6,928 bases of DNA from assembly GCA_013204495.1 (NCBI GenBank), contig JABMNQ010000103.1, positions 1 to 6,928 on the forward strand. Direction: 5' to 3'. Positions 1 through 6,685 of this stretch are shown here, piece by piece. Origin of the DNA: Candidatus Pelagibacter sp. GTDB taxonomy: Bacteria; Pseudomonadota; Alphaproteobacteria; Pelagibacterales; Pelagibacteraceae. The notes beneath the pieces are model-generated. The model searched no databases, had not been told where the DNA came from, and saw only the letters and a list, made by a program, of their open reading frames with translations. Numbering within the stretch: position 1 is the first letter of the stretch; every line of letters starts with the position of its first letter. Both the position numbers and the translations under genes were made by a program.

Positions 1-834
1 CTACCAAGTATTTTTTCATCAGGAGTTACTCAAATAAATATTCTAATTGGAACGATTATTGCATCGTTTCAAACCAGTGCAGTTTCTTATCTTTATTATG
101 CTGATAGAGTCTATCAAATAAACCTAGCTATTGCTGGAATTGCAATTGGTACAGTTATTTTACCTCAACTATCTAAATATGTTCAAAAACAGAATAAAGA
201 AAAAATAAATTTAATTCAGAACAAAGCTTTAGAGTTAAGTTTATTTTTAAGTATACCTGCTGCAATGGCATTACTGATTGCTTCAGAAGAAATTATATCT
301 TCATTATTTGGGTATGGTTCTTTTGATGAGTTAAGTGTTAAAAACTCAGCAAAAGCTTTATTTTATTTTGCTATTGGCTTACCAGCATTTTCATTAATCA
401 AAGTTTTTTCTGTCTTTTTTTTCGCACGATATAATACAAAATTACCTTTTTATATTTCACTAACTTCAGTCCTATTAAATATACTTATTAGTATTATTTT
501 TTTTAGAGAAATAGGTTTTATAATTATACCAATAGCAACCACAGTATCGTCTTGGTTCAATGCTATCTTTTTATTTATTTTTTTGAAAAAAGAAAATTTA
601 TTTAACTTTAATCTAGTTTTTATTGATAGATTTATTAAAATTTTAACTGCTACTATTTTAATGGGTATCTTTTTTAATTATGTGATTTATTTTTTTAGCG
701 ATAAGTTAGTGTATTTAGAAAATTTGAAAGCAATTTATTTAATTGGCGCTGTTATAATGGGACTAGCGTCCTATCTTTTAATTGCAATTTTAATCAAAGC
801 CTTTAAAAAAAGTGATATTAATCTAAACTATTAA
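1..834 (+). CDS. murJ: Lipid II flippase MurJ (MviN family), 5'-truncated by window edge
   Basis: This is the C-terminal 277 residues of MurJ, the inner-membrane MOP-superfamily flippase that moves lipid II to the periplasmic face for peptidoglycan synthesis. The frame is open from base 1, so the start lies outside the window; an internal Met at 265 is not the start. The fragment opens with the family signature region: [11 protein letters not shown] at residues 8-18, [11 protein letters not shown] at 29-39 and [15 protein letters not shown] at 46-60. The Arg of YYADR (residue 36) probably corresponds to the functionally important Arg270 of E. coli MurJ. Several hydrophobic segments follow, consistent with the second half of a 14-helix protein, and the end is a short charged tail. 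About 230 N-terminal residues are missing compared with the usual ~510. The stop codon is one base before trpS, so the two are probably co-transcribed. Family assignment is firm from the motifs. Confidence 0.95.
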   Translation, partial: LPSIFSSGVTQINILIGTIIASFQTSAVSYLYYADRVYQINLAIAGIAIGTVILPQLSKYVQKQNKEKINLIQNKALELSLFLSIPAAMALLIASEEIISSLFGYGSFDELSVKNSAKALFYFAIGLPAFSLIKVFSVFFFARYNTKLPFYISLTSVLLNILISIIFFREIGFIIIPIATTVSSWFNAIFLFIFLKKENLFNFNLVFIDRFIKILTATILMGIFFNYVIYFFSDKLVYLENLKAIYLIGAVIMGLASYLLIAILIKAFKKSDINLNY

Positions 835-835
835 T

Positions 836-1837
836 ATGAGTAAAAAAATCTTTTCCGGTGTTCAGCCAACTGGCAATCTTCATTTGGGAAATTATCTTGG
901 AGCGATTAAAAATTTTGTAGAGCTTCAAAATGATAAAGAAAATAAGTGTATTTTTTGTGTTGTGGATCTTCACGCAATTACAGTAAAGCAAGATCCAAAA
1001 GAATTAAAAAAAAACATAAGAGAAACGGCTGCCACATTTATTGCAAGCGGAATAGATCCTGTTAATAGCGTAATTTTTAATCAATCAATGGTTCCAGCGC
1101 ATTCTGAGGCTGCTTGGATTTTAAGTTGTGTTTCAAGAATTGGTTGGCTTAATAGAATGACTCAATTTAAAGAAAAAGCGGGCAAAGATAAAGAAAAAGC
1201 GAGTATTGGTCTTTATTCATACCCTGTTTTGATGGCTGCAGATATTTTACTTTATGATGCAACACATGTTCCAGTTGGTGATGATCAAAAACAACACCTA
1301 GAACTCTGCAGAGACATTGCGCAAAAATTTAATAATGATTTTAATGCGCCTGACTTTTTAAAAGTACCAGAACCATTAATACAAAAAGAATTTTCTAGAA
1401 TAATGAGCTTAAAAGATGGAATGAAGAAAATGAGTAAATCAGATCCTTCAGACCTTAGTAGAATTAATCTTACAGACAACAAAGATGAAATAATAAACAA
1501 AATTAAAAAAGCAAAAACAGATCCATTACCATTACCAAAAGAAATTAAGAATCTAGGTGAAAGGCCAGAGGCAGAAAATTTACTGGGTATTTACTCGAGT
1601 TTAAAAAATCAAAGTTTAGAAAATTCAATAAGTGAATTTAATGGAAAAAATTTTACAGAATTTAAAGGCAAATTATCAGAAGTCTTAATTGAAAAAATTG
1701 AACCAATTTCAAGAAAAATAAAAGAATTATTAAATGACGAAAAATATTTAGATACGATTTTATTAGAAGGCTCTATCAAAGCAGACATAATTGCTTCAAA
1801 AAAAATTAAGGAAATTAAAGAATTGGTTGGTTTTTAA
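836..1837 (+). CDS. trpS: Tryptophanyl-tRNA synthetase (TrpRS)
   Basis: This cytoplasmic class I aminoacyl-tRNA synthetase joins L-Trp to tRNA-Trp using ATP. At 333 residues it has the usual bacterial length and appears complete. The N-terminal ATP-binding signature is at residues 8-22 ([15 protein letters not shown]), where TGNLHLGN is the HIGH-equivalent. The second signature KMSKS is at 198-202. The tryptophan-pocket block [13 protein letters not shown] is at 129-141, and its Asp136 aligns with the Asp that contacts the indole nitrogen in the Bacillus enzyme. The PVGDDQKQH block is at 146-154. The ATG start one base after the murJ stop puts the HIGH region at the standard distance from the N-terminus. 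No Shine-Dalgarno sequence is evident, so translation may be coupled to murJ. Pairing of murJ with trpS is, from memory, common in Alphaproteobacteria. Confidence 0.98.
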   Translation: MSKKIFSGVQPTGNLHLGNYLGAIKNFVELQNDKENKCIFCVVDLHAITVKQDPKELKKNIRETAATFIASGIDPVNSVIFNQSMVPAHSEAAWILSCVSRIGWLNRMTQFKEKAGKDKEKASIGLYSYPVLMAADILLYDATHVPVGDDQKQHLELCRDIAQKFNNDFNAPDFLKVPEPLIQKEFSRIMSLKDGMKKMSKSDPSDLSRINLTDNKDEIINKIKKAKTDPLPLPKEIKNLGERPEAENLLGIYSSLKNQSLENSISEFNGKNFTEFKGKLSEVLIEKIEPISRKIKELLNDEKYLDTILLEGSIKADIIASKKIKEIKELVGF

Positions 1838-1890
1838 CCAAAATATATTAATTAGTTTAAATTTCATTATTTATCATTATATATAAGAGA

Positions 1891-2433
1891 ATGTTCATAC
1901 AAACTGAAGTAACACCAAACCCAAATTCACTAAAGTTCTTACCTGGAAAAAGAGTATCTAATAATGGATCTTTTGAGGTTACAAAAAAAGAGGAAATTGA
2001 TAATGAGTTAGTGAGAAATCTCCTATCAGTTAATGGTGTGACAGGAATATTTTTAGGTGAAGATTTCTTATCAATTAATAAAAAAGAAGAGACAGGTTGG
2101 GAAGATATTAAACACATAGCTATTTCTTTAATTAATGATTTCTATGCAACAGGGAAAGAATTCGTAATTGCGAATGAATTATTTGCTGAAAAAAAAGAAG
2201 AACATAGTGAGATCGAAAAACAGATTATAAGTATTTTAGAGACAAAAATTAGACCAGCCGTTGCCAAGGATGGTGGTGATATTAAATTCAAAGAATTTAA
2301 AGATGGAATTGTTAAAGTAGAATTACAAGGAAGTTGTTCTGGATGTCCAAGCTCAACCATGACACTTAAGCAAGGTGTCCAAAATCTTTTGTGTCATTAT
2401 CTTCCTGAAGTAAAAGAAGTAGTGGCGGTATAA
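1891..2433 (+). CDS. Nfu-type Fe-S cluster carrier (NifU-like scaffold)
   Basis: This cytoplasmic iron-sulfur carrier is expected to hold a 4Fe-4S cluster and pass it to client enzymes. It is complete at 180 residues and has the two-domain layout of alphaproteobacterial and mitochondrial NFU1. The Nfu N-terminal domain spans about residues 1-88 and opens with the diagnostic MFIQTEVTPNPNSLKFLPGK. A charged linker (about 99-108) leads to the NifU C-terminal domain (about 109-175). That domain has IRPAVAKDGGDI at 120-131 and the cluster-binding CxxC pair Cys149/Cys152 in GSCSGCPSS. The start is fixed because homologues begin at this same MFIQTE motif. It follows the only real gap in the window (53 bases), so it may have its own promoter, though none is convincing. 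The Bax-type gene begins two bases after its stop. MiaB, encoded downstream, is a plausible client. Confidence 0.95.
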   Translation: MFIQTEVTPNPNSLKFLPGKRVSNNGSFEVTKKEEIDNELVRNLLSVNGVTGIFLGEDFLSINKKEETGWEDIKHIAISLINDFYATGKEFVIANELFAEKKEEHSEIEKQIISILETKIRPAVAKDGGDIKFKEFKDGIVKVELQGSCSGCPSSTMTLKQGVQNLLCHYLPEVKEVVAV

Positions 2434-2435
2434 CT

Positions 2436-3530
2436 ATGAAAAAAATTCAACTTTCTATTTTAGAAATAAAAAAATATCTAATAAAAAGAGGATTTATAGT
2501 AAGCAAAAAAATATCTAAAAATGAAGTTATTGGTTTTGATGTCTTATCAAAAACATTTTTATCTTGCCTGATCATAATCTCAATTTTTTATATTGCGCCA
2601 TTAGCTATCAATCTTACACAAGAGAAGGTGATACTTTCTAAAAATAATTTCCAAAAATTATTGGAAAATCAAGACCCAAAATTAGACGATAGTTTAGATA
2701 AAATTTTTTTATTTGAAGATGTATTCACATTTGATGAGCGACCAAAAGATAGCGTGAGATTGAGTGCAGCTACAATAGAAGAACTATTTGAATCAACAGA
2801 TTATAATTTAGAAGACGTAAGAAAAAATAAATTAGTTAAACCAATTTCTTTAACATTATTGCCAGCCGAGATAACAAAAATAGAAAATGTTAAAAAAAGA
2901 AAAGATCTTTTTATCCAAATTATCTTACCCCTAGTGATTGCAGAAAATAATAATATCAAATCAGATCGAAATAAACTTTTTAGTATTTTAAATAAAAGCA
3001 AAAACACTAAAGCAGAACAGGTTTGGCTAAACTCAAAATTTAAGCAATACGGGGTAGTAAATAAAGATTTATCTACTTTAAAAATTAGAATGGATGAAGT
3101 GCCTGTCTCTATGGTAATTGCTCAAGCAGCAAAGGAAACGGGCTGGGGAACATCAAGATTTGCACAAGAAGGAAATGCATTATTTGGTCAGTGGACTTGG
3201 TCTGGTGAGGGAATAAAGCCCTCTGAAGCTGATGATGATAGTACCCATACAGTCATGAAGTTTAATATATTGCAAGCCTCTGTAAAAGCGTATCAAAGAA
3301 ATCTAAATACTCACTCGACTTACAAGGGTTTTAGAAATGCTAGAGCTGAGTTGAGAGACAATGGTCAAAAACTAGATAGCATGATTCTTTCAGAGTATCT
3401 CGATGAGTATGCAGAAACAGGAAAAGAATATGTTAAAATTTTACAACAAATAATTAGACAAAATAATTTAATAGATTTTGATGATGCTAAGTTATTGCCC
3501 TCAAGTATTGAACTTGAAAGTTTAATTTAA
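2436..3530 (+). CDS. Membrane-anchored Bax-type glucosaminidase-domain protein
   Basis: This is a probable peptidoglycan N-acetylglucosaminidase of 364 residues related to E. coli Bax. A basic N-terminal segment (1-38) is followed by one hydrophobic helix (about 40-60, FLSCLIIISIFYIAPLAINL). This suggests a signal anchor with the rest in the periplasm. Residues about 61-135 form a low-complexity, acidic stretch that I do not recognise. Residues 137-183 carry the Bax-specific block (PISLTLLPAEI, then RKDLFIQIILPLVIAENNNI). The glucosaminidase domain runs from about 222 to 342. Its probable catalytic Glu234 is in AQAAKETGWGTSRFA, followed by NALFGQWTW at 248-255 and SVKAYQRNLNTH at 282-293. The domain is complete, so activity is likely, but substrate preference cannot be read from sequence. 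The start follows the nfu stop by two bases, suggesting coupling. Its stop codon overlaps that of the convergent deacetylase gene. Confidence 0.88.
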   Translation: MKKIQLSILEIKKYLIKRGFIVSKKISKNEVIGFDVLSKTFLSCLIIISIFYIAPLAINLTQEKVILSKNNFQKLLENQDPKLDDSLDKIFLFEDVFTFDERPKDSVRLSAATIEELFESTDYNLEDVRKNKLVKPISLTLLPAEITKIENVKKRKDLFIQIILPLVIAENNNIKSDRNKLFSILNKSKNTKAEQVWLNSKFKQYGVVNKDLSTLKIRMDEVPVSMVIAQAAKETGWGTSRFAQEGNALFGQWTWSGEGIKPSEADDDSTHTVMKFNILQASVKAYQRNLNTHSTYKGFRNARAELRDNGQKLDSMILSEYLDEYAETGKEYVKILQQIIRQNNLIDFDDAKLLPSSIELESLI

Positions 3531-4585
3531 TTTTGTTTTATTGAAAACTGAACACCAAACCATCTCCAGATTCCACCATCATTAAGAGAGCAGTTAACCC
3601 TACCTCTTCTAAAAGTAAATTTTTCTCTAAAATTTATATCTAGTTTATTTTGATTAAAACTAATATTCGATTGCCCCCATTCGTTACCTTCATCTGAGAA
3701 ACAATTAATATTATTTATATTTTTTTGTTCTTCAAAAAACTCAACATAGAGTTTGGGTGGATTATTATCTGTTACATATTTTTCTTCGGGATATAAATTT
3801 TTATATTGGAGTGGGTAAAGATTAATTAAAAATTTAAATCTATCTAAATCGCCATATTTTTCATTAATTGGAAATCTTGGAAGTTCAAAACGATCTTTAT
3901 TGATATCAATTACACCAGAGTGTTGTCCAAAGGCATATTTAAAATTTTTAGAAACATATTTTTTTATTGCAGAACTATATTCGCCAAAGGGGTAAGAAAA
4001 AAAAATAGGGTTGTAGCCTAAATTTTTATTAAAAAAGGAAGAAGAAATATTAATATCATCTATAAAATCATTATCATTTAAATCTACTAAATAATTATGA
4101 GAATGAGAATGGTTTCCGATATAAGCAAAAGACTCTTGTTCAACTTCTTTTATTTGTTCCCAAGTCATATAACCATTTTTCCCTATTGTTTCAGTAGATA
4201 TAAATAAAATAAATAAAATTTTTTCTTTTTTTAAATAAGGCCAAGCAACTTCATAAAATGATGTAAAAGCATCATCAATAGTAATAAGAATTTTTTTCTC
4301 TTTTTTATTTATAGAAAAATCATTCTCTAAATTTTGTGGATCATAAAATTTATAGTTAGAATTTTTGATTATTTTAATGTGTTCTTTGAATATACTCATT
4401 TGAATATTGGTCGAGGAATATTTATTTTCATCGAAACGGTGATACATAAGTGAAAGTATACCCATATCATCAGAATAATATTTGATATTATTTTCTTCTG
4501 CTTTACAATTAAATGTAAATAACATTATTATAATGAATAATTTAATTGTAGATGCAGCTAGAGATAAGATTTTTTTAACACTCAT
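3527..4585 (-). CDS. Secreted NodB-type polysaccharide deacetylase with extra C-terminal domain
   Basis: A probable periplasmic or exported carbohydrate esterase 4 (NodB-homology) enzyme that removes acetyl groups from a glycan; the substrate is unknown. From the chosen start it has 352 residues. A basic start and hydrophobic core (residues 1-28, MSVKKILSLAAS onward) look like a signal peptide, with cleavage plausible near residue 28. The Cys just before that site lacks a good lipobox. Active-site motifs are LSLMYHRF (44-51), TIDD with Asp104/Asp105, HSHSH with His159/His163, SYPFGEY (197-203), GQHSG (220-224) and PRFP (236-239). The last ~80 residues (from about 270) are outside NodB, hold Cys295 and Cys332, and end in an aromatic GGIWRWFGVQF block that I cannot assign. 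A second Met at 4600 would add five residues. A third at 4525 would destroy the signal peptide. It is the only minus-strand gene here and overlaps the tsaB 5' end. Confidence 0.88.
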   Translation of the reverse strand: MSVKKILSLAASTIKLFIIIMLFTFNCKAEENNIKYYSDDMGILSLMYHRFDENKYSSTNIQMSIFKEHIKIIKNSNYKFYDPQNLENDFSINKKEKKILITIDDAFTSFYEVAWPYLKKEKILFILFISTETIGKNGYMTWEQIKEVEQESFAYIGNHSHSHNYLVDLNDNDFIDDINISSSFFNKNLGYNPIFFSYPFGEYSSAIKKYVSKNFKYAFGQHSGVIDINKDRFELPRFPINEKYGDLDRFKFLINLYPLQYKNLYPEEKYVTDNNPPKLYVEFFEEQKNINNINCFSDEGNEWGQSNISFNQNKLDINFREKFTFRRGRVNCSLNDGGIWRWFGVQFSIKQN

Positions 4586-4919
4586 TGTTAGTAAAAACAT
4601 TTATACTTGTAGTCATGAAAATAGTAAAATTAATTTTGAAAAATTAATGATTTTAATTAATGAATTCTTAAATAAGAATAAAAGTACCCTGGATAAAGTT
4701 AGTACAATTTACGTAAACAGAGGTCCGGGTAGTTTTGCTGGCATTAGGAACTCATTAGCAACGATAAAGGCTTTATTTTTAACCAAAAAAATTGATTATT
4801 ATTGTTTTAGTTTTGACGATTTTGAAGGTTTGGATGAAATTAAATATGAAGACGTCCCTAATTTGTGTGAACAATTTAAAATTAAAAAGAATTTGATTAA
4901 TCCTATTTATTTAAGTTAA
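4533..4919 (+). CDS. tsaB: Short TsaB-like protein (t6A37 tRNA modification), mostly N-terminal lobe
   Basis: TsaB partners TsaD in making threonylcarbamoyl-adenosine at position 37 of ANN-decoding tRNAs; it is a non-catalytic ASKHA-fold protein whose N-terminal lobe forms the TsaD interface. The start at 4533 gives MNNLIVDAARDKIFLTL, matching the family opening (usually I-D-T-S; here VDAA). The hallmark NRGPGSFAGIRNSLATIKAL is at residues 62-81, followed by the strand equivalent to VSSL (FSFDDFEGL, 92-100). An in-frame ATG at 4482 would add 17 residues that match nothing and lie within the deacetylase gene. At 128 residues the protein is far shorter than the usual 200-230. The second lobe is essentially missing, yet the tail NPIYLS resembles the normal family C-terminus (P-x-Y-L). 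No room exists for a frameshifted remainder, since fur begins eight bases after the stop. It heads the tsaB-fur-miaB-phoH run. Confidence 0.82.
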   Translation: MNNLIVDAARDKIFLTLIVSKNIYTCSHENSKINFEKLMILINEFLNKNKSTLDKVSTIYVNRGPGSFAGIRNSLATIKALFLTKKIDYYCFSFDDFEGLDEIKYEDVPNLCEQFKIKKNLINPIYLS

Positions 4920-4927
4920 AATTAAGA

Positions 4928-5338
4928 ATGTCACAAAATATTGAACAAAAATGTTTAGCCAAAGGTGTTAAGCTAACTGATCAAAGAAAGATTATTGCCA
5001 AGGCTATGTCAGAATCTAATGATCACCCCGATGTAGATGAGCTCTATAATAGGGTTTCAAAAATTGACTCAAAAATTAGTATCGCAACAGTTTATAGAAC
5101 AGTAAAACTTTTTGAAAAGTCTGGAATTTTAGCTAAGCACGAATTTAAGGGAGAAAAGGCAAGATACGAAGAATTAAATGAAGGTCATCACGACCATCTA
5201 ATAGATGTTAAATCTGGTGAGATTATAGAGTTTGTTGACGAAGAAATTGAAAAACTTCAAGAAAAAATTGCAGCCAAATATGGTTACAAACTTGTGGATC
5301 ATAAATTAGAATTATATGGTGTTAAAAAAAAAACCTAA
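4928..5338 (+). CDS. Fur/Mur-family metal-responsive transcriptional regulator
   Basis: A cytoplasmic DNA-binding repressor of the ferric uptake regulator family, complete at 136 residues. The winged-helix domain (about 1-82) begins with AKGVKLTDQRKIIAKAM (11-27) and includes the recognition helix SIATVYRTVKLF (51-62). The dimerisation and metal domain has GHHDHLIDVKSGEIIEF (86-102) and ends in KLVDHKLELYGV (121-132). Likely metal ligands are His33, Glu81, His88, His90, Glu101, Glu108 and His125. The CxxC pairs that hold structural zinc in E. coli Fur are absent; the only Cys is Cys9. This pattern (HHDHLID-x-x-x-G, DH-x-LELYGV) is that of alphaproteobacterial Fur, called Mur in rhizobia because it answers to manganese. 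Irr is less likely from these motifs. Whether it senses iron or manganese cannot be read here. It lies eight bases after tsaB and four before miaB. The 3' end contains a run of ten A. Confidence 0.93.
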   Translation: MSQNIEQKCLAKGVKLTDQRKIIAKAMSESNDHPDVDELYNRVSKIDSKISIATVYRTVKLFEKSGILAKHEFKGEKARYEELNEGHHDHLIDVKSGEIIEFVDEEIEKLQEKIAAKYGYKLVDHKLELYGVKKKT

Positions 5339-5342
5339 CTAA

Positions 5343-6683
5343 ATGTTAAAAAAAATTTTTATTAAAACTTTTGGCTGCCAAATGAATGAATATGATTCTA
5401 ATCGTATATTTGATATAGTTAAAGAAATTGGTTTTGAGAAAACAGATAAATATGAAGATGCAAACTGTTATCTTTTAAATACATGTCATATTAGAGATAA
5501 GGCAAAAGAAAAAGTTTATCACGAAATAGGTAGAGTAAAAAAAATTTTTAGATCAAAGGAAAAACCAATTGTTATTGTGGCAGGCTGTGTGGCTCAAGCT
5601 GAAAATCAAGAGATGTTAAAGAGAGAACCTTATATAGATATTGTTATAGGCCCACAATCTTACCACAAAATTAATGAAGCAATATTAAAACACTCGAAAG
5701 ATAAAAAAAAAAAAGAAGAAACTGAATTTGATACAATTTCTAAATTTAATTATTTAAATAAAATTAAAAATAAAGATAGCAAAGTGTCATCATTTCTAAC
5801 TATTCAGGAAGGTTGTGATAAGTTTTGTCATTTTTGTGTGGTCCCGTATACACGTGGACCAGAATACTCTCGGCCATTTCAACAAATTATAAATGAAGCA
5901 AAAGAATTAGGTGAAGCAGGAGCTAAAGAAATTATTTTATTAGGACAGAATGTTAATGCGTATACCTTTAAAGATGAAAATACAGAATTTAGATTAGCAG
6001 ATTTGTTATTAGAACTAGATGGTTTTGATCAACTGGAAAGAATTCGATACACAACTTCTCACCCTAAAGACATGACCAAAGATTTAATTAATGTTTATAA
6101 AAAATCATCAAAATTGATGCCCTTAGTTCATTTACCTGTACAAAGTGGATCAAATAAAATTTTAAAATTAATGAATAGAAAACATACCATTGAAGAATAT
6201 TTAGAAGTTTATGAAAATCTAAAAAGTATTAATCCCAAGATAGAGTTTTCCAGTGATTTTATTATTGGTTATCCAGAGGAAGATGAGGAGGATTTTAAAA
6301 AAACTATGGAATTAATTGATAAAGTTGGATTTATTAACTCATATTCTTTTATTTTTAGTCCAAGACCTGGAACGGTAGCAGCAGAGCTCCAGTTAGTTGA
6401 TTCAAAAAAATCAAAAGAAAGATTAGAAATTATCCAAAAAAAACTATTTGAAAATCAAATTGAAAAAAATAAATCTTTAGAAAGCAAAATTCTTAATGTT
6501 TTAGTTGAAAATAGAATGAAGGATGGAGTTAAATTATTTGGTAGAACAGAATATATGACACCAGTAATTTTTGATGGCCATATAGATTGCATTGGAAAAA
6601 TTGTGCAGGTACAAATAACAAGCAGTAATCAAAACACTTTATTTGGCAAATTAAAAGAGAGTTTTAAAAAAAAAGTAGCATAA
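5343..6683 (+). CDS. miaB: tRNA-2-methylthio-N6-dimethylallyladenosine synthase MiaB
   Basis: A cytoplasmic radical-SAM methylthiotransferase that converts i6A37 to ms2i6A37 in tRNAs reading UNN codons, using two 4Fe-4S clusters. The protein is complete at 446 residues. The N-terminal MTTase domain opens with KTFGCQMNEYDSNRI (8-22) and supplies the auxiliary-cluster ligands Cys12, Cys48 and Cys82. The radical-SAM motif is Cys158-x3-Cys162-x2-Cys165 in QEGCDKFCHFCVVPYTRG. Further family blocks are LLGQNVNAY (199-207), TTSHPKD (237-243), LHLPVQSGS-like residues 261-270, and SDFIIGYP (304-311). A TRAM domain for RNA binding covers about 380-438. The combination of QMNEYDS and VVPYTRG identifies MiaB rather than RimO or MtaB. 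The ATG start places the first Cys as in homologues. A lysine-rich linker (121-124) between the first two domains is encoded by a run of twelve A. The spacer to phoH is two bases. Confidence 0.97.
   Translation: MLKKIFIKTFGCQMNEYDSNRIFDIVKEIGFEKTDKYEDANCYLLNTCHIRDKAKEKVYHEIGRVKKIFRSKEKPIVIVAGCVAQAENQEMLKREPYIDIVIGPQSYHKINEAILKHSKDKKKKEETEFDTISKFNYLNKIKNKDSKVSSFLTIQEGCDKFCHFCVVPYTRGPEYSRPFQQIINEAKELGEAGAKEIILLGQNVNAYTFKDENTEFRLADLLLELDGFDQLERIRYTTSHPKDMTKDLINVYKKSSKLMPLVHLPVQSGSNKILKLMNRKHTIEEYLEVYENLKSINPKIEFSSDFIIGYPEEDEEDFKKTMELIDKVGFINSYSFIFSPRPGTVAAELQLVDSKKSKERLEIIQKKLFENQIEKNKSLESKILNVLVENRMKDGVKLFGRTEYMTPVIFDGHIDCIGKIVQVQITSSNQNTLFGKLKESFKKKVA
5703..5714 (+). repeat. Twelve-base A homopolymer inside miaB
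   Basis: This is the longest single-base run I see in the window. It encodes four lysines (residues 121-124) in the linker between the MTTase and radical-SAM domains of MiaB. The frame is intact as given. Runs of this length are prone to polymerase slippage and to sequencing error. Confidence 0.9.
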
Positions 6684-6685
6684 AA

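Noticed and set aside
1285..1500. Minus-strand open frame of 71 codons inside trpS
   Set aside because: It lies wholly over strongly conserved trpS coding sequence and its translation shows no recognisable domain.
1827..1841. Small hairpin (6-bp stem, TTT loop) over the trpS stop codon, a possible terminator
   Set aside because: The stem is AT-rich with only two G-C pairs and is not followed by a T run on either strand, so it does not resemble an intrinsic terminator.
1856..1885. TTTAAA and TATATA spaced 18 bases apart upstream of nfu, a possible sigma-70 promoter
   Set aside because: Each box matches only four of six consensus bases. Such matches are expected by chance in DNA this AT-rich, and transcription would start at or within the start codon.
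1857..2117. Minus-strand open frame of 86 codons covering the gap before nfu and the start of nfu
   Set aside because: It is antisense to the conserved Nfu N-terminal domain, and its product has no recognisable motif.
2142..2360. Minus-strand open frame of 72 codons inside nfu
   Set aside because: It is a shadow of the nfu CxxC domain with no independent coding signal.
2801..3007. Minus-strand open frame of 68 codons inside the Bax-type gene
   Set aside because: The hydrophobic translation is the expected antisense of Lys/Glu-rich coding sequence and overlaps the conserved Bax block.
4482..4532. Upstream ATG extension of tsaB by 17 residues
   Set aside because: The extension lies within the deacetylase gene, does not resemble any TsaB N-terminus, and the ATG at 4533 puts the family motif at the expected distance.
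4529..4534. Perfect TATAAT at the tsaB start codon
   Set aside because: It overlaps the ATG itself, so it could not drive expression of tsaB from that start, and no -35 partner is evident. It is probably chance in AT-rich sequence.
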